NCBI RefSeq assembly: GCF_017355185.1
Contig: NZ_JADILJ010000012.1
Location: forward strand, 1-64,000
Direction: 5' to 3'
Source: Rathayibacter sp. SD072
GTDB taxonomy: Bacteria > Actinomycetota > Actinomycetes > Actinomycetales > Microbacteriaceae
DNA length: 64,000 nucleotides
Shown here: positions 1 to 8,413 of the stretch, one piece after another
Layout of the letters: each line of letters begins with the position of its first letter
How positions within the stretch are numbered: the first letter of the stretch is position 1
Position numbers and translations under genes: made by a program
The notes under the pieces: model-generated
The model's input: the letters and a program-made list of their open reading frames with translations, nothing else
Database searches by the model: none
What the model was told of the DNA's origin: nothing

Positions 1-18
1 CGCGGTCGAGTGCCCAGG

Positions 19-355
19 AGTTGTCGTACTCGAGGGCCGAGTACGACGACTTCCGCGGAGTGGGCGGGTCTGGCGGGTGCGAAGGAGCCGACGCGCGAAC
101 GAGTCTCCAGAAGTTGTCGTACTCGAGGGCCGAGTACGACGACTTTTGAGGAGTGGGCAGGACGGCCCGGCGCAGAGGGAGCGACGTGCGGGCGAGTATC
201 CAGAAGTTGTCGTACCGGAGGGCCGAGTACGACGACTTTTGAGGAGTGGGCAGGCCGCTCCGGCGCAGAGGGGCGGACGCGCGGGCGAGTATCCAGAAGT
301 TGTCGTACTCGAGGGCCGAGTACGACGACTTCGGCGGAGTGGACGGGCCGGCGGG
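19..355. repeat. Tandem array of four ~93-bp units, each with a hairpin
   Basis: Four copies of a palindrome built on GTCGTACTCG-AGGGC-CGAGTACGAC lie at 19-52, 111-145, 204-238 and 297-331. Successive copies start 92, 93 and 93 bases apart. The linkers are also similar (GAGTGGGC... and GCGGGCGAGTATCC), so this is a direct tandem repeat of the whole unit rather than scattered hairpins. Copy 3 carries an ACTCGA to ACCGGA change that breaks one arm. The array sits just past the 3' end of the leftward TetR gene and may continue beyond the left edge. Its function is unknown; transcription termination or protein binding are possible. Confidence 0.85.
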
Positions 356-1009
356 TCAGCGCAGGTGCGCGAGGACTCCGGGTCCTGCGGCGAGCGCCTC
401 CGCGATGTCCGCGCGGTCGAGGTCGAGGACGCGCAGGGCGGCGAGCGCCACGGCCTCGCCCTGGCGCTCGAGGTCGACGCCGGGTCGCCGACGCTGCAGG
501 ATCACGTTCTCGACGAGGGCGAGCACGAGCCCCGCTCCGACCTCGACGTCGTCACCTCCGCACGCCGCGACGAGCGTCCGGTAGGCGGTCTCGAGCTCGG
601 AGCGGCGCTCGCGGAACGCGGCGAAGCGCTCGTCGGCGAGCTCGGGCAGCAGGTACAGCGCGCCGACGTTGTGCTCGCCCGCCGAGAGCAGGCGCACGTC
701 CGACACGCAGAGCGCCCACAGCCGGGCCGCGGGGGACTCGTCGCGCGCCAGGAGCTGCGCGGCCGCGTCGAGCGAGGGCTGCACGGTGCCGAGCAGGAGC
801 TCGAGCAGCACCGCGTGCTTGCCCGCGAAGTGGTGGTAGAGCGACGCCTGGCGGATGCCGGCCGCCGCCGCGATCGCGTGAGTGCTCGTGCTGCCGAACC
901 CCTCGGTGCAGAAGAGCGCCGCGCCGGCGGCGAGGATGTCGGCGCGCGTGCCGAGGCCGGTGAGCGAGGCTCCGGAGGCGCGGGGCCGTCCGGTGGGTGC
1001 GCTGGCCAT
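356..1009 (-). CDS. TetR/AcrR family transcriptional regulator
   Basis: A 217-residue protein with an N-terminal TetR DNA-binding domain at about residues 20-68. The helix-turn-helix ends in the family-typical SLYHHFAGKHAVL. The C-terminal half is a poorly conserved ligand-binding domain. I chose the ATG at 1009 because the protein then begins MASAPTGRPRAS and reaches the helix-turn-helix after about 20 residues; the longer reading frame to 1102 adds only an arginine-rich tail across an intergenic repeat. The gene is divergent from the guanidine operon at 1435, which it probably represses in response to a pathway compound. The ligand is unknown. Confidence 0.85.
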   Translation of the reverse strand: MASAPTGRPRASGASLTGLGTRADILAAGAALFCTEGFGSTSTHAIAAAAGIRQASLYHHFAGKHAVLLELLLGTVQPSLDAAAQLLARDESPAARLWALCVSDVRLLSAGEHNVGALYLLPELADERFAAFRERRSELETAYRTLVAACGGDDVEVGAGLVLALVENVILQRRRPGVDLERQGEAVALAALRVLDLDRADIAEALAAGPGVLAHLR

Positions 1010-1063
1010 GCGCTCGACGGTAGCAGCGGGGCGACGCCGGCCCCGCCGGTGCCGCTTCCGCGC

Positions 1064-1290
1064 TCCTCCAGAAGTCGCGGTGACCGCACGCGCTTCCCGC
1101 AACTCCTGGAGGACAGCACAGCCACCATCCCGCCCTCATCCAGAAGTCGCGGTGATCGCACGCACTTCCCGCAACTTCTGAGGAAGGACGACGGCCCGGG
1201 TCGCCACTGCCCGCCGGAGCTGCCGCCGATGGAGCCGCGCTCCTCCAGAAGTCGCGGTGACCGCGTGCACTTCCCGCAACTTCTGGAGGA
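1064..1290. repeat. Three inverted-repeat elements (CCAGAAGTCGCGG type)
   Basis: Copies lie at about 1064-1113, 1137-1185 and 1241-1290. Each reads TCCAGAAGTCGCGG, then a 15-base centre, then CCCGCAACTTCTGGA or a close variant, so each can form a stem of about 12 bp. They share the CCAGAAGT start with the 93-bp array at 19-331 but have a different core. Spacing is irregular (about 73 and 104 bases). They fill most of the space between tetR and the guanidine operon. Confidence 0.8.
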
Positions 1291-1371
1291 CGGCGGCGAG
1301 GGCGGCGGCCGCCGCGCCCGAAACACGATCGCAACACCGGGGTCACGCCCGCGACACCGGCCCGTGATCGA

Positions 1372-1393
1372 CTTCCTGTCGACCGACAGAAAG
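1372..1393. promoter_or_regulatory. Candidate TetR operator
   Basis: A palindrome CTGTCGACCGACAG (1376-1389) extends to a 22-bp inverted repeat with one mismatched pair outside the core. It lies 41 bases before the start of the guanidine operon. Its size and symmetry suit a TetR dimer site, and a TetR gene lies on the other side of the intergenic region. Assignment is by position only; no clear -10/-35 pair is visible to confirm overlap with a promoter. Confidence 0.5.
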
Positions 1394-1434
1394 CCCGGGC
1401 GACTCGGAGCACCACCGAGAGAAGGCGCAGAGCG

Positions 1435-2274
1435 ATGACCGCATCGACCACCTCCACCACGGCGGGCGCCCGCGCGCACGCCCGCGCCCAGGAGGGCACG
1501 GCCGCCGAGACGGGCCCGCTCGTGCCCGCGAGCCTGCACGCCGATCCGCCGGCGGACGTCGCCGCGGAGGACCTCCGCTGGTCCGAGCGGATCGCCGGCG
1601 GCGGCTACGGCCACCGGGCGCTCGCCCGCGGCACGCACCTCCGTCTGACCGACGTCACCGGAGACGCCTGCGTCTCGCTCCTGCTCTACAGCGCGACCGG
1701 CACCCACGAGCGCCTCAACGTCGCCGACACCGTGAAGGTGCAGTGGCAGGTCTACGCCGGCGCCGGGCAGCTGCTCCTCAGCGATCAGGGCCGCGTGCTC
1801 GCGAGCACCGTCGCCGACGACTCCGGCCGCCACGACACGATCTACGGGACCACCGCGCTCGCCCGCAACGTCGAGCGCTACGGCGACGGCTCCCCGCAGG
1901 GCCCCTCCCCCGCAGGCCGCGAGCTGCTGCTGCTGGGCGCCGAGAAGCAGGGGCTCGGCCGCCGGGATCTCGCGCCGAGCGTCTCGTACTTCCAGGGCGT
2001 GCGGATCCGCGCGGACGGCTCCCCCGAGTTCCTCGGCAGCGCCGGGCCGGGCCGCTCGGTCGTCCTGCGCCTCGAGATGCCCGCGATCGTCCTCCTGGCG
2101 AACACCGCGCATCCGCTCGACCCCCGGCCGGAGTACTCGTGCGGACCGGTCGACGTCCTCGCCTGGCGCGGCGAGCCGGCGGGACCGGACGATCCGCTCC
2201 GCTCGGCCACTCCGGAGGGGCGCCGCGCGTTCCTCAACACCGACGACTTCCTGCAGGCGAGGGGCATCGCATGA
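1435..2274 (+). CDS. DUF1989 protein (UAAP1 type), carboxyguanidine deiminase subunit
   Basis: A 279-residue protein of the urea-carboxylase-associated protein 1 family. Family hallmarks are HLRLTDVTGDACVSLLLY, ERLNVADTVKVQWQ, the RHDTIYGT segment near the middle, and a late LANTAHPLDPRPEYSCGPV. The N-terminal ~45 residues are a low-complexity extension compared with relatives of about 240 residues. In characterised guanidine-degrading bacteria, two DUF1989 proteins form a heteromeric carboxyguanidine deiminase, converting carboxyguanidine from the carboxylase to allophanate plus ammonia. The gene overlaps the next by four bases (ATGA). An older name would be urea amidolyase-associated protein. 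Confidence 0.85.
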   Translation: MTASTTSTTAGARAHARAQEGTAAETGPLVPASLHADPPADVAAEDLRWSERIAGGGYGHRALARGTHLRLTDVTGDACVSLLLYSATGTHERLNVADTVKVQWQVYAGAGQLLLSDQGRVLASTVADDSGRHDTIYGTTALARNVERYGDGSPQGPSPAGRELLLLGAEKQGLGRRDLAPSVSYFQGVRIRADGSPEFLGSAGPGRSVVLRLEMPAIVLLANTAHPLDPRPEYSCGPVDVLAWRGEPAGPDDPLRSATPEGRRAFLNTDDFLQARGIA

Positions 2275-2900
2275 GCACCGACCACGGCACCGAGATCCAC
2301 CGCGAGACCGTCGCCGCCCGGGCGCCCTGGTCGCGCGTGCTGCGGGCGGGCGAGATCCTCGTGATCGTCGACGTCGACGGCAACCAGGCCGTCGACTTCC
2401 TCGCGTACGACGCCGAGGACCGCACCGCGTACTCGGCGGCGGCCACCCTGCAGGCGCAGGCGAGCGTCTACCTCACCACCGGCTCGGTGCTGCGGGACGC
2501 CGAGCACCGCCCGCTGCTGAGCGTGATCGCCACCGACGTCGAGCGCCACGACACCCTCGGCGGCGCCTGCTCGAAGGAGAGCAACACGCTCCGCTACGGC
2601 TTCCACACCTACTCCCAGCACGCCTGCGCCGAGAACTTCGTCGCCGAGCTCTCGCGCCACGGGATGGGCAAGCGCGACCAGGTGTCGAACGTGAACTGGT
2701 TCATGAACGTGCCCGTCGATCCGGACGGCGCCCTCGGCATCGTCGACGGCATCTCCTCCCCCGGCCTCAGCGTCACCCTGCGCGCCGAGCGCGACACCCT
2801 CGTGGTCGTCTCGAACTGCCCGCAGATCAACAACCCGTGCAACGGATTCGACCCCTCCCGCGCCGAGATGATCGTCTTCGACGGAGTGGCCGCGCGATGA
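2271..2900 (+). CDS. DUF1989 protein (UAAP2 type), carboxyguanidine deiminase subunit
   Basis: A 209-residue protein of the urea-carboxylase-associated protein 2 family. It contains VDVDGNQAVDFLAYDAED, a VYLTTGSVL segment, ERHDTLGGACSKESNTLRYG, NVNWFMNVPV and SNCPQINNPCNGF. These Cys/His/Asn-rich stretches are the conserved core of the family. It pairs with the preceding DUF1989 protein, and both genes are translationally coupled (ATGA overlaps on either side). Together with the carboxylase they point to guanidine rather than free urea as substrate. That reading rests on published work on this gene arrangement, not on any single residue seen here. Confidence 0.87.
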   Translation: MSTDHGTEIHRETVAARAPWSRVLRAGEILVIVDVDGNQAVDFLAYDAEDRTAYSAAATLQAQASVYLTTGSVLRDAEHRPLLSVIATDVERHDTLGGACSKESNTLRYGFHTYSQHACAENFVAELSRHGMGKRDQVSNVNWFMNVPVDPDGALGIVDGISSPGLSVTLRAERDTLVVVSNCPQINNPCNGFDPSRAEMIVFDGVAAR

Positions 2901-5900
2901 CCTTCGACACCCTGCTGGTCGCCAACCGCGGCGAGATCGCGGTCCGGATCCTGCGGACGGCGAAGCGGATGGGGCTGCGCACGGTCGCCGTCCACTCCGA
3001 CGCCGACCTCGGCGCCGCCCACGTCGCGCTCGCCGACGAGGCCGTGCGGATCGGCCCGGCGGCCGCGAGCGAGAGCTACCTGCGGATCGACCGGATCCTC
3101 GAGGCCGCCCGCGCGACCGGCGCCGGCGCGATCCATCCCGGCTACGGGTTCCTCAGCGAGAACGCGGACTTCGCCCGCGCCTGCGAGGCCGCCGGGATCG
3201 TGTTCGTGGGCCCGACCCCCGAGCAGCTCGAGGTCTTCGGCGCCAAGCACACAGCGCGCGACGCCGCCGAGCGCGCCGGGGTGCCGATGCTGGCCGGAAC
3301 CGGCCTGCTCGAGGACGCCGACCACGCCGCCGCCGAGGCCGCCCGCATCGGCTACCCCGTGATGCTCAAGGCGACCGCGGGAGGCGGCGGCATCGGCATG
3401 CGCGCCTGCCGCGACGAGGCCGAGCTGCGCACCGCGTGGCGCGAGGTCCGCCGCCTCGCCGAAGCCGGCTTCTCCTCGGCCGGCGTGTTCCTCGAGCGGC
3501 TCGTCGAGCGGGCGCGCCACGTCGAGGTGCAGGTCTTCGGCGACGGCCTCGGCCGCGTCGTCACCCTCGGCGACCGCGACTGCTCACTCCAGCGCCGCAA
3601 TCAGAAGGTGATCGAGGAGAGTCCCGCCCCCGATCTGCCCGAGGCCGTGCGCATCGGCATCGCGGAGGCGTCGGCCCGACTCTGCGCCGACGCGGGCTAC
3701 CGCAGCGCCGGCACCGTCGAGTACATCTACGATCCGGTGCGGCAGGAGGCGGCGTTCCTCGAGGTCAACACGCGCCTGCAGGTCGAGCACCCGGTGACGG
3801 AGTCGCGCTACGGCATCGACCTCGTCGAGTGGATGCTGCGGCTCGCGCAGGGAGAGACGTCGTTCCTGGACGCGGTGCCGGAGCCGTCCGGCGCCGCCGT
3901 CGAGGCCCGCCTCTACGCCGAGAACCCGGACCTCGGCAATGTTCCGAGCTCGGGCACGATCACCGCCGTCGAGTACCCGGACGGCGCGCGGATCGACGGC
4001 TGGATCCGCGCCGGCAGCGAGGTCTCGACCGCGTACGACCCGCTCCTGGCGAAGGTGATCGTGCACGGCGAGGACCGCGCGGCGGCCTGGGCCGCGCTGG
4101 GCGAGGCTCTCGCGGCCACCCGCGTGGACGGCATCGCCACGAACACCGGCCTCCTGCGCGCGATCGCGGCCGAGCCGTCGGTGCTCGCCGCCGAGCACTC
4201 GACCGCGACCCTCGACGGGATCCGCGACGCGACTCCGCGCCTCGAGGTGCTCAAGGGCGGGATGCTCACCACGGTGCAGGACCTGCCCGGCCGGCTCGGC
4301 TACTGGCCGGTCGGCATCCCGCCGTCGGGGCCGATGGACGCGCTGTCGTTCCGACTGGGGAACGAGGCGCTCGGCAATCCGGCGTCGGCCCCCGGCCTCG
4401 AGATCACGATGACCGGACCGACCCTCCGCTTCCACAGCGCGGCCCGCGTGGTGCTGACGGGCGCCCCCGCTCCGGCGACGCTGGACGGCGCGCCGATCAC
4501 CGCGTGGGAGCCGATCGAGGTCCCCGCCGGCGGCGTGCTCGCGATCGGCACGGCCGAGCGCGGCATGCGGATGTACCTGCTGGTCGAGGGCGGCCTCGAC
4601 GTCCCGCTGATCCTCGGCTCGGCGAGCACCTTCGACCTCGGCGCGATCGGCGGCCACGCCGGGCGCGCCCTGGCACCGGGCGACGTCCTCGGGATCCGGA
4701 CGCCCGCGACCGCGCACCCCGTCGCTCCGGTGCCAACGGCAGCGCGGCCCGAGTTCCCCACCGCGTGGGAGATCGCGGCCCTGGAGGGTCCGCACGCCGC
4801 TCCGGACTTCTTCACGGAGGACGACATGGCCGTCTTCTACGCCACCGACTGGGACGTGCACTTCAACTCCGCCCGCACCGGTGTCCGCCTCGTCGGCCCG
4901 AAGCCGCGCTGGGCCCGCTCGGACGGCGGCGAGGCGGGGCTGCACCCCTCGAACATCCACGACACCCCCTACGCGGTCGGCGCCGTCGATTACACGGGCG
5001 ACCTGCCGATCCTGCTGGGACCCGACGGGCCGAGCCTGGGCGGATTCACCTGCCCCGCGACCGTCGCGACCGGGCACCTCTGGCGCCTCGGTCAGCTCCG
5101 CCCGGGCGACACCGTGCGGTTCGTGCCGGTCACGTCCGCCCAGGCCGCGACGCTGCTCGACGCGCCGCTGGACGTGCCCGCCGCGGGTCGCGCCGCCGTC
5201 GAGGACGAGGGCGTCCTGCACCGCCTCCCCGCCCGGGACGGCGCGCCCGCGGTCGTGCTGCGGCGCAGCGGGGACGCGAACCTGCTCGTCGAGGTCGGCG
5301 AGATGAGCCTCGAGATCGCCTCCCGCATGCGGGTGCACGCGATCGCCGAGACGCTCGAGGCCGCGGGACTGCCCGGTGTGATCGAGCTGACCCCGGGCAT
5401 CCGCTCGCTGCAGGTGCACTTCGACCCCCGCACCACGAGCACCGAGGCGATCGCCGAGGCGGTCCTCGCGGCGGAGGCGGTGCTGCCCGCCACCGCGGAC
5501 CTCCGCGTCCCGAGCCGCACCGTGCACCTCCCGCTGGCGTGGGACGACCCCTCCACGCGCGAGGCGATCCGCCGCTACATGGCCGGCGTGCGCGACGACG
5601 CTCCGTGGTGCCCCTGGAACATCGAGTTCATCCGCCGCATCAACGGGCTCGAGAGCGTCGACGACGTGTACCGCACGGTGTTCGAGGCCGAGTACCTGGT
5701 GCTGGGGCTCGGCGACGTCTACCTCGGCGCGCCCGTCGCGACTCCGCTCGACCCCCGGCACCGCCTGGTCACGACCAAGTACAACCCGGCGCGCACCTGG
5801 ACCCCGCAGAACGCCGTCGGCATCGGTGGCGCCTACCTCTGCATCTACGGGATGGAGGGACCGGGCGGCTACCAGTTCGTCGGCCGCACCGTGCCGATCT

Positions 5901-6481
5901 GGTCGACGCACCACCAGGCCGGGGCGTTCGAGGAGGGCGTGCCGTGGCTGCTGCGGTTCTTCGACCGCATCCGCTGGTACCCGGTCGAGCCGGAGGAGCT
6001 GCTCGAGCTGCGCGCCGGGATGGCCGCCGGGCGGCTGCCGCTGCGGATCGAGGAGGGCGAGTTCTCGCTCGCCGAGTACGAGGAGTTCCTCGCGGAGAAC
6101 GCGTCGGGGATCGCGGAGTTCCGCGAGGGGCAGGCCGCCGCGTTCGGCGCCGAGCGCGACGCGTGGCGCGCCTCGGGCGAGTTCGACCGCGAGGACGCGG
6201 TGCCGGCTCCCGCCGACGGCCCGGCGGTCGTCGTGCCCGAGGGCTGCGAGGCCGTCGAGGCGCCGTTCGTCGCGACGGTGTTCCGGCTCGACGTGGCCGT
6301 GGGCGACCTCGTCGAGGCCGGTCAGACCCTCGTCGCCCTCGAGGCGATGAAGATGGAGGCGCCCGTCACCGCTCCGACGAACGGCCGCGTGGTCGAGGTC
6401 GTCGCCGAGGTGGGCGTCCAGGTGGCGGCGGGCGCTGTGCTCGTCGTCCTCGAACCGATCGCCGAGGAGGCAGCGGCATGA
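2897..6481 (+). CDS. Biotin-dependent guanidine/urea carboxylase
   Basis: A 1194-residue multidomain carboxylase. It has an N-terminal biotin carboxylase domain (NRGEIAVRIL near residue 9, glycine-rich ATP loop KATAGGGGIGM near 157, RRNQKVIEE near 230, EVNTRLQVEHPVTE near 290). A carboxyltransferase region of AHS2/KipA type (about 448-750) and AHS1/KipI type (about 780-960) follows. A biotinyl domain is at the C-terminus, with the biotin-accepting lysine at 1152 in EAMKMEAP. ATP and bicarbonate carboxylate the N-substrate. Databases usually call such genes urea carboxylase; those adjacent to the two DUF1989 genes have been shown to prefer guanidine. ATGA overlaps link it to both neighbours. 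Confidence 0.9.
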   Translation: MTFDTLLVANRGEIAVRILRTAKRMGLRTVAVHSDADLGAAHVALADEAVRIGPAAASESYLRIDRILEAARATGAGAIHPGYGFLSENADFARACEAAGIVFVGPTPEQLEVFGAKHTARDAAERAGVPMLAGTGLLEDADHAAAEAARIGYPVMLKATAGGGGIGMRACRDEAELRTAWREVRRLAEAGFSSAGVFLERLVERARHVEVQVFGDGLGRVVTLGDRDCSLQRRNQKVIEESPAPDLPEAVRIGIAEASARLCADAGYRSAGTVEYIYDPVRQEAAFLEVNTRLQVEHPVTESRYGIDLVEWMLRLAQGETSFLDAVPEPSGAAVEARLYAENPDLGNVPSSGTITAVEYPDGARIDGWIRAGSEVSTAYDPLLAKVIVHGEDRAAAWAALGEALAATRVDGIATNTGLLRAIAAEPSVLAAEHSTATLDGIRDATPRLEVLKGGMLTTVQDLPGRLGYWPVGIPPSGPMDALSFRLGNEALGNPASAPGLEITMTGPTLRFHSAARVVLTGAPAPATLDGAPITAWEPIEVPAGGVLAIGTAERGMRMYLLVEGGLDVPLILGSASTFDLGAIGGHAGRALAPGDVLGIRTPATAHPVAPVPTAARPEFPTAWEIAALEGPHAAPDFFTEDDMAVFYATDWDVHFNSARTGVRLVGPKPRWARSDGGEAGLHPSNIHDTPYAVGAVDYTGDLPILLGPDGPSLGGFTCPATVATGHLWRLGQLRPGDTVRFVPVTSAQAATLLDAPLDVPAAGRAAVEDEGVLHRLPARDGAPAVVLRRSGDANLLVEVGEMSLEIASRMRVHAIAETLEAAGLPGVIELTPGIRSLQVHFDPRTTSTEAIAEAVLAAEAVLPATADLRVPSRTVHLPLAWDDPSTREAIRRYMAGVRDDAPWCPWNIEFIRRINGLESVDDVYRTVFEAEYLVLGLGDVYLGAPVATPLDPRHRLVTTKYNPARTWTPQNAVGIGGAYLCIYGMEGPGGYQFVGRTVPIWSTHHQAGAFEEGVPWLLRFFDRIRWYPVEPEELLELRAGMAAGRLPLRIEEGEFSLAEYEEFLAENASGIAEFREGQAAAFGAERDAWRASGEFDREDAVPAPADGPAVVVPEGCEAVEAPFVATVFRLDVAVGDLVEAGQTLVALEAMKMEAPVTAPTNGRVVEVVAEVGVQVAAGAVLVVLEPIAEEAAA

Positions 6482-7731
6482 CCGTCCAGGATCCCGCGGC
6501 GCACGTCGCCGAGCGCTACGCGCGGCTGCGCTCCCGACCGGAGGCGTTCATCGCGCTCCGCCCCGAGGCCGAGGTGGCGGCCGAGCTTGCCGCGGTCGAT
6601 CCGGCGCTCCCGCTCGCGGGGCTGCTCTTCGCCGTGAAGGGCAACATCGACGTGGCGGGACTGCCGACGACGGCCGCCTGCCCGGCGTTCGCGTACGACC
6701 CGGCCGAGGACGCGACGACCGTGGCGCGGCTGCGCGCGGCCGGCGCGGTGGTGCTCGGCTCGACCAACCTCGACCAGTTCGCGACAGGGCTCGTCGGCAG
6801 CCGCTCGCCCTACGGGGCGGTGCGGCACGCGGTCGACGAGTCGCGCATCTCCGGAGGCTCGTCGTCGGGATCCGCGGTCGCCGTCGCCCTCGGTGCCGCG
6901 GACTTCGCGCTCGGGACCGACACGGCCGGCTCCGGGCGCGTTCCGGCCGCGTTCCACGGACTCGTGGGGCTGAAGCCGACGAAGGGCTGGGTCAGCGCGG
7001 CGGGCGTGGTGCCCGCGTGCCGCAGCCTCGACGTGGTGACGGTGATGGCCGCGGACGCCGCGGTGGCGCGGCGGGCGCTCGAGGTGATGGCGGGACCGGA
7101 CGCGCGGGACCCGCTCAGCCGGACGGGAGCCGCTCCGCTCCTGGAGAGCGCGCCCCGGATCGGCGTGCCGCTGCCCGGGCAGCTCGGCGAGCTCGCTCCC
7201 GGCTGGGCCGAGGCCTTCGACGCGGAGGTCGCCCGCTGGACCGCGACGGGAGCCGAGGTGATCGAGCTCGACATCGAGGTGTTCCTCGAGACCGCGCGCA
7301 TGCTCTACGACGGCGCGTTCGTGGCCGAGCGCTACGCGGCCGTCGGCGCCTTCGTCGACGCGCACCCCGACGAGGTCGACCCGACCGTGGGGCGCATCAT
7401 CGGCGCGGCGCGGGAGCTGCCGGCCTGGAAGCTGTTCCAGGATCAGGAGCGCCTCGACCGCGCCCGGGTCGTGTCCGACGCGGTCTTCGAGCGGATCGAC
7501 GCCCTGCTGCTGCCCACGACCGTCGAGCACCCGACGCTGGCGGCCGTGGCCGCGGATCCGATCGGCGTGAACTCGCGCCTGGGCCGCTTCACCAACTTCG
7601 CCAACCTGCTCGACCTGGCCGCCGTGGCCTACCCCGCCGGCGCCGTCGACGCTCTGCCGTTCGGCGTGCAGCTGATCGGCCCCGCCTTCACCGACCACCG
7701 ACTCGCCGACCTCGTCTGGAACCGCTCATGA
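6478..7731 (+). CDS. atzF: Allophanate hydrolase, amidase domain
   Basis: A 417-residue amidase-signature enzyme that splits allophanate, the final nitrogen-releasing step of the operon. The catalytic Lys54 (FAVKGNID), the glycine/serine loop ISGGSSSGSA near residue 125-133 and nucleophile Ser152 (DTAGSGR) are all present. The LKPTKGWVS stretch is also typical. Full-length allophanate hydrolases have about 600 residues with a separate C-terminal domain; here the protein stops after the amidase domain and the missing part is the next gene. The overlap with the following ATG is four bases, as elsewhere in the operon. Confidence 0.9.
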   Translation: MTVQDPAAHVAERYARLRSRPEAFIALRPEAEVAAELAAVDPALPLAGLLFAVKGNIDVAGLPTTAACPAFAYDPAEDATTVARLRAAGAVVLGSTNLDQFATGLVGSRSPYGAVRHAVDESRISGGSSSGSAVAVALGAADFALGTDTAGSGRVPAAFHGLVGLKPTKGWVSAAGVVPACRSLDVVTVMAADAAVARRALEVMAGPDARDPLSRTGAAPLLESAPRIGVPLPGQLGELAPGWAEAFDAEVARWTATGAEVIELDIEVFLETARMLYDGAFVAERYAAVGAFVDAHPDEVDPTVGRIIGAARELPAWKLFQDQERLDRARVVSDAVFERIDALLLPTTVEHPTLAAVAADPIGVNSRLGRFTNFANLLDLAAVAYPAGAVDALPFGVQLIGPAFTDHRLADLVWNRS

Positions 7732-8111
7732 CCGTCCTCCTCGCCGTCGCCGGCGCCCACCTGACCGGCCAGCCGCTGAACGCGCAACTCACGGATCGCG
7801 GAGCCGAGCTCGTCTCGACCACCGCGACGAGCGCCGACTACCGCCTGGTCGCGCTCGCGACGACTCCGCCGAAGCCCGGAGTGGTGCGCGTCGCCGACGG
7901 CGGTGCGGCACTGGAGGTGGAGGTGTGGCGGCTGGACGACGCGGCGTTCGGCTCGTTCGTCGCCGCGCTGCCGCAGCCGATGGCGATCGGGAAGGTGACG
8001 CTGGCCGACGGGTCGCTGGTGAGCGGGTTCCTCGTCGAGCCGATCGCCGTCGAGGGCGCCGAGGACATCACGCGCTTCGGCGGCTGGCGCGCGTACCTCG
8101 CGTCACGCTGA
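7728..8111 (+). CDS. Allophanate hydrolase C-terminal domain as a separate protein
   Basis: A 127-residue protein matching only the C-terminal domain of allophanate hydrolase: it starts with LLAVAGAHLTGQPLN and ends with the AFGSFVAALPQPMAIGKV and EDITRFGGWRAYL motifs. In AtzF-type enzymes this domain has a gamma-glutamylcyclotransferase-like fold and converts or removes the N-carboxy product of the amidase step. The start ATG overlaps the amidase stop by four bases, so the two proteins are likely made in equal amounts and may associate. A sequencing frameshift is possible, but the clean ATGA junction argues for a real split. Confidence 0.85.
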   Translation: MTVLLAVAGAHLTGQPLNAQLTDRGAELVSTTATSADYRLVALATTPPKPGVVRVADGGAALEVEVWRLDDAAFGSFVAALPQPMAIGKVTLADGSLVSGFLVEPIAVEGAEDITRFGGWRAYLASR

Positions 8112-8413
8112 GGGTCCGGCCTCGCCGGTCGAGCAGCCGGCGCCGCCCCGAAGCGCACGCGCGGCGCGGGCGGATCTCGATACGGCCGCTGCGCGACCTA
8201 CTCGATCAGCAGGAGGCGGGCGCGCGTTCATCCGTCACTGACGGTCGCCGCGAGCGAACGATCCGGCGCGAACGGTCGCCGCGCGGGACGGTGGGGAGCC
8301 GTTCGCGACGGATCAGCGCGACTGCACGAGAGGCGATCCCTCCTCCGCTGGTCGAGCAGCCCCGCACGGGCCTATCGAGACCCGCCACCACCGGAGGGGC
8401 GGACACGCGGAGC
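8112..8413. repeat. Intergenic repeats between convergent operons
   Basis: No gene is seen. The stretch holds a CTCGATACG...CTCGATCAGCAGG palindromic element (8172-8213), its inverted counterpart (about 8347-8386, GCTGGTCGAGCAGCCC...TATCGAGACCC), and between them a large imperfect inverted repeat of the ATCCGTC...GACGGAT type (8230-8313). Position between two converging transcripts suggests a role in termination or mRNA-end protection, but no U-rich tract follows. Confidence 0.75.

Noticed and set aside
19-331. A CRISPR array
   Set aside because: The 93-base units are contiguous and their linkers are similar to each other. There are no unique spacers and no cas genes nearby.
10-963. A rightward reading frame of 317 codons with 31-residue repeats at its start
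   Set aside because: Its repeats are the 93-bp DNA array read as codons (93 = 31 x 3), and the rest is antisense to the TetR gene with arginine-rich, structureless sequence.
1010-1434. Guanidine-I (ykkC) riboswitch upstream of the guanidine operon
   Set aside because: A GAAAGCCCGGGCGA piece near 1388-1401 looks partly similar, but the conserved CUAGGGUUCCG and GGUCCGAGAG parts are missing and the region is taken up by hairpin repeats.
3584-5914. A 776-codon antisense frame across the carboxylase
   Set aside because: It has the composition of an antisense shadow (His/Arg/Gly/Val-rich), no ribosome-binding site and no domain pattern.
3436-7731. A 1431-codon frame over most of the carboxylase gene
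   Set aside because: In its first part it is an out-of-frame, arginine-rich shadow of the carboxylase, usual at this GC content. Only its last part, from 6478, is the allophanate hydrolase.
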